A stretch of 7,604 bases of DNA from Bifidobacterium breve (GTDB lineage: Bacteria > Actinomycetota > Acidimicrobiia > Acidimicrobiales > Ilumatobacteraceae): positions 1-7,604 of the forward strand of contig CALPPK020000044.1 of NCBI GenBank assembly GCA_943325435.2, written 5' to 3'. Numbering within the stretch: position 1 is the first letter of the stretch; each line of letters opens with the position of its first letter. Made by a program: the position numbers and the translations under genes. This document shows, in pieces, positions 1 through 5,833 of the stretch. The notes under the pieces are model-generated. The model was given only the letters and a program-made list of their open reading frames with translations. It had not been told where the DNA came from and did not search any database.

Positions 1-16
1 GATTCTGCGGAAAGCC

Positions 17-46
17 CCTACCTAACGGTAGGTAGGCATCTAACCT
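17..46 (+). promoter_or_regulatory. Leader of the desaturase gene with perfect 8-bp inverted repeat
   Basis: Bases 17-24 (CCTACCTA) and 29-36 (TAGGTAGG) form a perfect inverted repeat around the four-base loop ACGG, ending ten bases before the GTG start at 47. The right arm holds the only Shine-Dalgarno-like AGG at suitable spacing (34-36), so a folded leader would hide it. It also holds TAGGCA (33-38), which could be a -10 hexamer for a nearly leaderless transcript. The roles of hairpin, operator and core promoter cannot be separated from sequence alone. The inner part, CTAC-N6-GTAG, recurs upstream of kup. Confidence 0.4.
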
Positions 47-1114
47 GTGGGGGTGAGTATCGAATCACCGACAATGCCAGCCCCTCGGGAAAATTCTCTT
101 AACGACGTACGCGCCATCATTCCGCCCGTTTGTTACGAACGTTCCCGCTTGCGCGCAACACGTGCGCTTATTCAAGCAACTGTGTTGTATGCAGTTCCTA
201 CAGTCGCTTTAGTTCTTACCAATACATGGTGGGCAGTTGGCATCTGGTGGCTACTTGCAGGTCTTGCAGTGTCAGGCCTTTTTGTTTTGGGTCACGATGC
301 CTCACACAATGCACTTCTTGATTCGCGCAAGGCGAATCGCATCATCGCCCAGTTGTGCATGGGCCCAAGTGTTCATTGTGAATCAGCATGGGATCTCGGA
401 CACAACCGTATTCATCACGGTTACACCACTCGCCAAGGTTTTGATTTCGTGTGGCACCCTCTCACCGTTGCCGATTATGAAGCACTGAGCGGAATGCAGA
501 AACTTCGTCATCGTCTTGAATGGTCGTGCATTGGTTCTGGCGCTTATTTCCTTCGTGAAGTGTGGTGGCTGAAGATGTGGCGTTTCAACGCACCTGGCAA
601 GCGTCACGACGAAATCGTTCGCGACAAAATCACACTTGGTTCAGCTCTGCTTGTAGCAACTGCAGCATTGGTTGTTATTGGAGCACTCACCGGGGGCATT
701 GCAACAGCCATTTGGATGCCAATCAAAGTTTTGGTTGTTCCTTTCTTGCTGTTCACACAGATCATCGGCTGGACTGTCTACGTGCACCACGTGGCACCTG
801 ACATTCGTTGGTGGACTCGTAAAGAGTGGACCCAGTTCAACGGACAGATGGAATCAACCACCGTTCTTCACACGCCACGCCTAATTAACTATCTCTGGTT
901 TCACAACATTTTCGTTCATGTGCCTCACCACGTTGATGCCCGCATTCCGTTTCACAAGTTGCCTCAAGCAGCTGCAGCGATTGCCGAAGCTTTCCCAGAC
1001 ACTGTGCGATATTCGAAGTATTCGCTGAAGGCGTACTTGCAAGCCACTAAAGCCTGCAAACTGTACGACTTTGAAGCGGCAACCTGGCTGCCGTACCCAA
1101 CTTCCTCGCGATAA
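47..1114 (+). CDS. Membrane fatty acid desaturase
   Basis: A 355-residue integral membrane di-iron fatty acid desaturase (PF00487 type), expected to insert a cis double bond into acyl chains and so adjust membrane fluidity. All three histidine boxes are present: HDASH at 83-87, HNRIHH at 119-124 and HVPHH at 291-295, with a further HH at 247-248. Hydrophobic membrane stretches lie near 42-82 and 197-245, giving the usual order of box 1, box 2, membrane hairpin, box 3. The second box and the following aromatic, acidic stretch resemble bacterial delta-12/omega-6-like enzymes more than the acyl-CoA delta-9 type, but regiospecificity cannot be settled by eye. The GTG at 47 is the chosen start; GTG 53 and ATG 74 are alternatives and change nothing in the catalytic region. 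Sixty-six bases separate it from kup on the same strand, and kup appears to have its own promoter. No redox partner gene is visible. Confidence 0.9.
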   Translation: MGVSIESPTMPAPRENSLNDVRAIIPPVCYERSRLRATRALIQATVLYAVPTVALVLTNTWWAVGIWWLLAGLAVSGLFVLGHDASHNALLDSRKANRIIAQLCMGPSVHCESAWDLGHNRIHHGYTTRQGFDFVWHPLTVADYEALSGMQKLRHRLEWSCIGSGAYFLREVWWLKMWRFNAPGKRHDEIVRDKITLGSALLVATAALVVIGALTGGIATAIWMPIKVLVVPFLLFTQIIGWTVYVHHVAPDIRWWTRKEWTQFNGQMESTTVLHTPRLINYLWFHNIFVHVPHHVDARIPFHKLPQAAAAIAEAFPDTVRYSKYSLKAYLQATKACKLYDFEAATWLPYPTSSR

Positions 1115-1141
1115 GCCTCTCGCCATCTCGGCGGCTAGCGC

Positions 1142-1180
1142 TTAGGAGTTTGACCTACCGAGCAGTAGTGTTGCCTTCCT
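1142..1180 (+). promoter_or_regulatory. Probable kup promoter/leader sharing an element with the desaturase leader
   Basis: TAGTGT at 1166-1171 is a plausible -10 hexamer ending nine bases before the GTG start at 1181, which suggests a leaderless or nearly leaderless transcript. TTAGGA at 1142-1147, 18 bases further up, is a weak -35 candidate. No good Shine-Dalgarno sequence sits at normal spacing. CCTACC at 1154-1159, GTAG at 1165-1168 and CCTGTGGG spanning the start codon all recur in the same order before the desaturase gene. Confidence 0.35.
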
Positions 1181-3163
1181 GTGGGATCAGACAAAACAGC
1201 CGGCGTAGATTCGGTCAAGCGCGCTAGACGCAATGCTGAAGCGGCAGCACAACAGCCGACCAAACCTTCTGCCGGTCATGAGCCTCATGGCGAGCACAGC
1301 CACACCAAAGCAGGTACCGCAGCACTAGCTCTTGGTGCGCTTGGCGTCGTGTACGGCGACATTGGTACGAGCCCTCTTTATTCGTTCAAGGAAGCGTTCA
1401 CCGAGAAGTCCCACACAATGACAGTTGACACCATCAATGTCTATGGAATTTGTTCGTTGGCTTTCTGGGCACTTGTCATCATCATTTCGATTAAGTACCT
1501 CCTACTTGTCATGCGGGCTGACAACAAAGGTGAAGGCGGCATCTTGGCATTAACTGCCCTGGTGATGCCGAAGCGTGGCTCTAATGCCACCAAGGCGGGC
1601 CTGCTCGTTTCACTCGGAGTATTTGGTACTGCACTTCTCTATGGAGATGGAATCATTACGCCGGCAATTTCAGTGCTGAGTGCTGTGGAAGGCCTTGAAG
1701 AAGTTTCTCCTTCTTTTGCGTCGTGGGTTCTACCCATTGCCATCGTTATTTTGCTCGGCTTGTTCATGGTGCAGAGCCGCGGCACCGGAGCCGTAGGCAA
1801 AGTGTTCGGACCAATCATGATGGTGTGGTTTGCCACATTGGCGCTTCTTGGTTTGTCGAAGATCATTCCTGAGCCGGGAATCATCAGCTCCGTTAACCCG
1901 ATGTATGCAATTCGTTATTTCACACACGAATCAGGGAAAGCATTTTTGTCACTTGGTTCTATCTTTTTGGTTGTCACCGGTGGCGAAGCTCTGTACGCAG
2001 ACATGGGTCACTTTGGTCGTCGACCCATCACACTTGGTTGGTACGCGATGGTGTTGCCGTCATTGCTTTTGAACTATTGGGGTCAAGGAGCTTTTCTCTT
2101 GGCGAACCCAGAAGACATTGAAAGTGTCTTTTTCCGAATGGCTCCAGAGCCACTACTTATCCCGATTGTTTTGCTAGCGACATGTGCAACAGTCATTGCA
2201 TCTCAGGCATTGATATCAGGGGTGTTCTCTCTCACGGCTCAGGCGGTCAAACTTGACTACCTGCCACGAATACAAATTCGCCACACGTCACAGAGTCATT
2301 CTGGTCAGATTTACGTTCCCCTCGTTAACTGGGGTCTCATGATTGCGTGCATCGGACTCGTGCTCGGGTTCAGAACTTCAAGTAACTTGGCTGCCGCATA
2401 CGGCATTGCAGTCACGATGACAATGGCCATCACCACTCTGATCTTCTTCAAGGTGCTCACTGATCGATGGAATTGGAGTCGGCTTCGCGCATTCGCAATT
2501 TGTATTCCACTACTCATCATCGAACTCGGATTCCTCGGTGCCAACATCATCAAGATCCCTCATGGTGGATGGTTTGCACTTGCTGTCGGAATCATCCTGA
2601 TGGTTCAAATGCAAACATGGCGTCGTGGCCGCATACTTGTTGCTGAACGCATCCATCGTGGAGAACGCCCTATTGAAGAAGTCCTCGACGAAACCGAGGA
2701 CGTAAAACGCGTTTCTGGTACCGCCGTGTTCTTGTTCAAAGACTTGGGCAAGGCCCCACCTGCGCTTGTGAACAATTTGAAGCACAACAAAGTTCTCCAT
2801 AAGTGCACATTGATTGTGGCTATTGAAACTGCAGAAGAACCACGTGTGGCGCAAGAAGATCGAGCCCACATCACCAAAGTTGCACCAGGAGTTTTCCAAG
2901 TGCAAATCACATTTGGCTTCATGGATGAACCAGACGTTCCGGCAGTTCTATCGACGTTGTCCCACTTCGGTCTCGAGTACGACGCAGAAGATGTCACCTA
3001 CTTCCTCGGGCACGAATCAATTGTGGCTGGTAAAGCACCAGGAATGAACCCTCTGCAAGAGCATCTGTTCGTGTGGCTGAATCGCGGTGCAGACAGTGCA
3101 GGCCGGTTCTTTAACTTGCCAACAGATCGGGTCTTTGAAGTCGGTTCACGCGTCGAAATTTAA
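1181..3163 (+). CDS. kup: KUP/HAK/KT-family low-affinity potassium uptake transporter
   Basis: A full-length 660-residue Kup potassium transporter, which probably carries K+ in with protons across the cytoplasmic membrane. The family signature GALGVVYGDIGTSPLY lies at 52-67, with NKGEGG at 115-120, YGDGIITPAIS at 154-164 and GGEALYADMGHFG at 267-279. About twelve hydrophobic segments fill residues 46-475. The hydrophilic C-terminal domain (about 480-660) has the typical sequence: SGTAVFL at 512-518, then PPALVNNLKHNKVLH at 526-540. A 45-residue N-terminal tail is polar and histidine-rich near 33-41 (four His), longer than the short leader usual in the family. GTG at 1181 is used because no other ATG occurs in frame before residue 80, inside the conserved region. 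The last 18 bases overlap the 3' end of the convergent PAP2 gene. No KdpDE-type regulator or c-di-AMP riboswitch is visible. Confidence 0.97.
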   Translation: MGSDKTAGVDSVKRARRNAEAAAQQPTKPSAGHEPHGEHSHTKAGTAALALGALGVVYGDIGTSPLYSFKEAFTEKSHTMTVDTINVYGICSLAFWALVIIISIKYLLLVMRADNKGEGGILALTALVMPKRGSNATKAGLLVSLGVFGTALLYGDGIITPAISVLSAVEGLEEVSPSFASWVLPIAIVILLGLFMVQSRGTGAVGKVFGPIMMVWFATLALLGLSKIIPEPGIISSVNPMYAIRYFTHESGKAFLSLGSIFLVVTGGEALYADMGHFGRRPITLGWYAMVLPSLLLNYWGQGAFLLANPEDIESVFFRMAPEPLLIPIVLLATCATVIASQALISGVFSLTAQAVKLDYLPRIQIRHTSQSHSGQIYVPLVNWGLMIACIGLVLGFRTSSNLAAAYGIAVTMTMAITTLIFFKVLTDRWNWSRLRAFAICIPLLIIELGFLGANIIKIPHGGWFALAVGIILMVQMQTWRRGRILVAERIHRGERPIEEVLDETEDVKRVSGTAVFLFKDLGKAPPALVNNLKHNKVLHKCTLIVAIETAEEPRVAQEDRAHITKVAPGVFQVQITFGFMDEPDVPAVLSTLSHFGLEYDAEDVTYFLGHESIVAGKAPGMNPLQEHLFVWLNRGADSAGRFFNLPTDRVFEVGSRVEI

Positions 3164-3796
3164 TGGCCGTACGGCCAGCAACAATCCGGTAATTGCAAGC
3201 CCAACAGCTGCGCCGATGCACCAACCTGCAAGAACGTCAGACAGCCAATGCACATTGAGCACAATTCGTGTGAGACCCATCGCAGTAACGATCACTGCCC
3301 CACCAATTGATACCCACATCTTTGTGCGGCGTGACATTTCGCTAACACACCACGCAACCAGAACAACACTGACAATCAGTGCTGTGGTATTCCCTGCGTG
3401 ACCAGACGGAAAACTGGGATTACGAATCTGCGCTACTTGAAACTCCACGGGTGGTCGGGCAATATCTGTTGACTTCTTCAATACTGAAACGATCTGTCCG
3501 CATACAACCACTGATAACCATGGGGCAATTGCAGCAGTGACCGACCGCGACCTGACCCATATCGCCACCCCAACAACGACTGCGACTGGCAACAGCACAC
3601 CAAGCACGCCGAAGGAAGTAATGAACCGAGCAATCGAATGCACACGTATCGAGCCATGGTCGACAAAGAACTGCCACACCGACTGATCGAAATGCGATAC
3701 GCCTGTTTTGCTGTGAATGCCCAGCGATATCAACCAAGCACTTGCAAGAAGTACCGCGACAAGTGCAGCGAGTCTTCGCCCGCCCACAGAATTCAT
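3146..3796 (-). CDS. PAP2-family membrane phosphatase
   Basis: A 216-residue integral membrane phosphatase of the PAP2 (type 2 phosphatidic acid phosphatase) superfamily. The three-part active site is complete: K107-X6-R114-P115, P130-S-G-H133, and T176-R177-X5-H183-X3-D187, where the usual SR of motif 3 is TR. Family members hydrolyse lipid phosphates such as undecaprenyl pyrophosphate, phosphatidate or phosphatidylglycerol phosphate; which applies here is not visible. Hydrophobic segments lie near 9-27, 61-81, 88-105, 137-151, 160-176 and 188-209, fitting a six-helix protein with the active site on the outer face. The ATG at 3796 shares its A with the TAA stop of the upstream hotdog gene, so translational coupling is likely. 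An in-frame extension up to 3913 lies wholly inside the upstream gene and does not resemble a PAP2 N-terminus, so I reject it. Confidence 0.92.
   Translation of the reverse strand: MNSVGGRRLAALVAVLLASAWLISLGIHSKTGVSHFDQSVWQFFVDHGSIRVHSIARFITSFGVLGVLLPVAVVVGVAIWVRSRSVTAAIAPWLSVVVCGQIVSVLKKSTDIARPPVEFQVAQIRNPSFPSGHAGNTTALIVSVVLVAWCVSEMSRRTKMWVSIGGAVIVTAMGLTRIVLNVHWLSDVLAGWCIGAAVGLAITGLLLAVRPLNFDA
3164..3177. terminator. Palindromic stem-loop at the kup/PAP2 convergent junction
   Basis: A perfect 14-bp palindrome, TGGCC-GTAC-GGCCA, begins on the base after the kup stop codon and lies inside the last codons of the PAP2 gene. As RNA it gives a five-pair GC-rich stem with a four-base loop in either direction. 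On the minus strand it is followed by TTAAATTT, a weak U-rich tail, but there it precedes the PAP2 stop. On the plus strand no T run follows. A shared bidirectional terminator is possible but unproven. Confidence 0.35.
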
Positions 3797-4716
3797 TAGG
3801 CCAATTTGTCGGCAGGGTATTTGTCGTACGAAGCCTTGAAAACACCTTGATGCAGGAGCACTGTTGCTACAAGCTCCCCGGACGTCGGATCTGTGATTGA
3901 TGTACGAGTCCAATAACTTTCAACACGTCGACTTTGTCCCATCCCTACTATTTCGTGCACCAATTCGTATTCAGCATCAACAAATAGCGGGCCATTGATA
4001 ACGCGAATTTCTAAGTCAATGAACAAACCAACAGCAGGTCCACGTACTTTGCCAACTCCACCAACCTTGTGGGCCAGAACACTGACCATTTCAGTTGGAA
4101 TAACTGCACGACCCCATGGCGATTGTCCTGCAGTACTAGATGCGTACCACGGCGATGGTTCTGTAATCATCTGCAACTTGTCATTGAGTGAAAACGGATA
4201 CAGATGACCATTGCTTTCCGAAAACGACATCGACACTCGCTCGGGTGCACTTTTGTCTCCCACGTGCAATTGATCAATGATGAACAACTCGCCTGGGTCT
4301 TTCAAGGATGCAAGCCTTCGGTCGAGTTCTGTTTCCGAGTGATTCGGCCCCAACGTCATCGTGCCTGACAGAACTGATTTGCCGTCTGACTTCACCGCGC
4401 CGATACGTGCCGATGTTGCAGACGTGCGAGTGGCAGTTGCCTGCACTTCTTCGCCTTCAATCACCATGTTTTCAAAATGAGAACTAATGCAACCGTGTTC
4501 AAACCACGCACTCCCCCACATCGCAACCCCCAATGGGTCGAACTGACTGAAGTGTGTCGGCCCTTCTATGGGCGCTCCAGGTAATCCCAACTTGTCGGCC
4601 GTGGCGTCGTCGTGCACGCTCGTGTGGCCGTCATATTCCTGATCCGCCAACATCTGGCGCGGGGCACGAAATGGGCCAGTCAGTATCAGTTCATTATCAA
4701 AAGCGAAAGTAGCCAT
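3796..4716 (-). CDS. Double hotdog-fold, MaoC-like protein of unknown substrate
   Basis: A 306-residue soluble protein without signal peptide or membrane segment. Residues 33-62 read like the helix-turn region of hotdog thioesterases and dehydratases: VHDDATADKLGLPG, then APIEGPTHFSQFDPL. They are followed by strand-like sequence at 79-98. A second hotdog-like half runs from about 201 to 297, with alternating hydrophobic strands at 229-240, 246-258 and 282-294. The length matches two fused hotdog domains, as in MaoC-type hydratases and acyl-CoA thioesterases, so binding of an acyl-thioester is the best guess. The canonical hydratase D-X4-H dyad is not clear, so activity is uncertain. ATG 4716 is preferred over GTG 4731, because a GACAAT hexamer at 4722-4727 sits five bases before it as a leaderless -10. 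The TAA stop overlaps the PAP2 ATG by one base. Confidence 0.55.
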   Translation of the reverse strand: MATFAFDNELILTGPFRAPRQMLADQEYDGHTSVHDDATADKLGLPGAPIEGPTHFSQFDPLGVAMWGSAWFEHGCISSHFENMVIEGEEVQATATRTSATSARIGAVKSDGKSVLSGTMTLGPNHSETELDRRLASLKDPGELFIIDQLHVGDKSAPERVSMSFSESNGHLYPFSLNDKLQMITEPSPWYASSTAGQSPWGRAVIPTEMVSVLAHKVGGVGKVRGPAVGLFIDLEIRVINGPLFVDAEYELVHEIVGMGQSRRVESYWTRTSITDPTSGELVATVLLHQGVFKASYDKYPADKLA

Positions 4717-4756
4717 GACACATTGTCGCACGGCATGAAGTGACTACTGTGACCGC
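4717..4756. promoter_or_regulatory. Divergent promoter region between hotdog and amidohydrolase genes
   Basis: Only 40 bases separate the two divergent ATG codons. On the plus strand TACTGT (4745-4750) is followed by six bases and then ATG 4757. On the minus strand GACAAT (4727-4722) is followed by five bases and then ATG 4716. Neither start has a Shine-Dalgarno sequence, so both transcripts look leaderless. A direct repeat GTGAC-N4-GTGAC (4740-4744, 4749-4753) straddles the plus -10, and an inverted repeat GACA-N3-TGTC (4717-4727) covers the minus -10. Either could bind a shared regulator, though both are short enough to be chance. Confidence 0.45.
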
Positions 4757-5596
4757 ATGGCAATAAACGGTATGACAGTGGTGGATTCACACGTACATCT
4801 CCTACCGGGTCGCCTCGGCCAGAAGGTACGAGCATTCTTTGATGCTGGGGTGAGCTCCACCTTCACGCTCGCCTACCCCAATGATCACCCAGTTGTCATC
4901 GAGACACTGGCGAGTGAAGGCGTTGATGCCATTTGGACATTGCCATACGCACATAAAGCTGGCGTTGCTGAGGGCCTTAATGCTGCATCAGCCGAAACTG
5001 TTGCCCAGTTTGCACAGTCGCCAGTACGCGTGGTCGGCGGCCTAACCATTCACCCCGATGACGAGAACCCTGTTGACATTGTTCGTCATGCGGTTGATGC
5101 ACTCGGCTTGCGTGTACTGAAACTGCATTGCTCGGTAGGAAACTTTGCAGTTGACGATGTACGACTGCAGCCCGTGTTTGCATTTGCCTCTGAGCGACGC
5201 TTGCCCACTGTGGTGCACCTTGGTCACAACGTGAATGGCCGAACTGATGCTGAAGAACTTCCCGCCATCGGTGAAGTAGCCGATCAGTTTCCAGGCATGC
5301 CATTGATATTGGCCCACTGCGGACACCATGCGGCACCTGAAGCAATTGCCCTGATGGATTTGCATCCGTCACTGCATGCAGACCTGACACCAGTCGTAAC
5401 GGAACACCCAACGATCACTGCAGAACACATCGCACGTCACCCTGACCGCATCTTGTTCGGTTCTGATTGCCCGAACACCACTCTTAGCGTTACTGCCTGC
5501 ATTACATGGCTAACAAATATGAACGTGCCCGACGACGTGCTTCAAAAAGTATTAGGCGGCAACGCACTGCGGCTTACTGCCGCAGTAGTGGCGTAA
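4757..5596 (+). CDS. Amidohydrolase family 2 (TIM-barrel metal hydrolase/decarboxylase)
   Basis: A 279-residue cytosolic TIM-barrel enzyme of the amidohydrolase 2 family (PF04909). The metal-binding H12-X-H14 (DSHVHLL) opens the barrel, followed by K122 in a VLKLH strand, H154 in VVHLGHN, H187 in LILAHCGHH, and D237 in ILFGSDCPN. The family's C-terminal KVLGGNALRL helix is at 264-273. These are the ligands and order expected for a complete active site. Known members hydrolyse lactones and amides or decarboxylate aromatic acids; nothing here identifies the substrate. The length is near the short end for the family, with no sign of truncation. ATG 4757 is chosen because TACTGT lies six bases upstream; an ATG at 4772 is possible but would shorten the first strand before HXH. 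It diverges from the hotdog gene and ends three bases from the convergent surface-protein stop. Confidence 0.88.
   Translation: MAINGMTVVDSHVHLLPGRLGQKVRAFFDAGVSSTFTLAYPNDHPVVIETLASEGVDAIWTLPYAHKAGVAEGLNAASAETVAQFAQSPVRVVGGLTIHPDDENPVDIVRHAVDALGLRVLKLHCSVGNFAVDDVRLQPVFAFASERRLPTVVHLGHNVNGRTDAEELPAIGEVADQFPGMPLILAHCGHHAAPEAIALMDLHPSLHADLTPVVTEHPTITAEHIARHPDRILFGSDCPNTTLSVTACITWLTNMNVPDDVLQKVLGGNALRLTAAVVA
5566..5586. terminator. Perfect 8-bp stem-loop at the amidohydrolase/surface-protein junction
   Basis: ACTGCGGC (5566-5573) and GCCGCAGT (5579-5586) pair perfectly around the loop TTACT. The element lies in the last codons of the amidohydrolase and begins 13 bases beyond the stop of the convergent surface-protein gene, so it falls in that gene's 3' untranslated RNA. 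No T run follows directly on either strand; on the minus strand a CTTTTT stretch comes about 17 bases later. It may be a terminator or 3'-end stabiliser for the surface-protein mRNA, or constrained coding sequence only. Confidence 0.35.
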
Positions 5597-5599
5597 AAG

Positions 5600-5833
5600 T
5601 CACTTCACCAATATCTTCCCAGACTTAGTCAGCGACTTACCCTTCTTTGGCTTCATCGTTATCGACAATGTACATGTTCCCTTTTTCAGTGCCTTGACCG
5701 AAGTTGACACAACGCGACAGATTTTCCCCGAACTATTTGCTATTCGTGCGGATAACTTTGCTCCGCTTGGCACAACCAATTTGAGATAGGTTGCGAGAGA
5801 TTTGATCGTCGTGGATTTACCAACAAGCAGTGT
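5600..5833 (-). other. C-terminal basic beta domain with CX14C, possible surface-attachment module
   Basis: This part of the surface protein (visible residues about 591-667) follows a long low-complexity Ser/Thr stretch. It is lysine-rich and all-beta in appearance, with C629 and C644 separated by 14 residues and GTC around the second cysteine, as in the N-terminal repeats. It ends in a lysine-rich tail (KPKKGKSLTKSGKILVK). Its terminal position after a flexible linker suggests anchoring, sorting or wall binding, but there is no recognised sorting motif, so this is inference. Confidence 0.4.

Noticed and set aside
1118..1136. Possible terminator between desaturase and kup (CGCC-N5-GGCG at 1121-1133)
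   Set aside because: Only four pairs plus a bulged three-base extension, with no T run following; too weak to annotate.
2510..2997. Two long minus-strand open frames antisense to the kup C-terminal domain
   Set aside because: They lack any recognisable domain, have composition typical of shadow frames, and kup is strongly supported across the whole stretch.
3797..3913. N-terminal extension of the PAP2 frame to 3913
   Set aside because: It lies entirely within the hotdog coding region, is cysteine-, arginine- and serine-rich and unlike a membrane protein N-terminus. The ATG at 3796 begins just before the first hydrophobic helix and makes a TAATG junction.
4717..4731. GTG start at 4731 for the hotdog protein
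   Set aside because: It adds only five unremarkable residues and would place the start upstream of the -10-like hexamer that fits ATG 4716.
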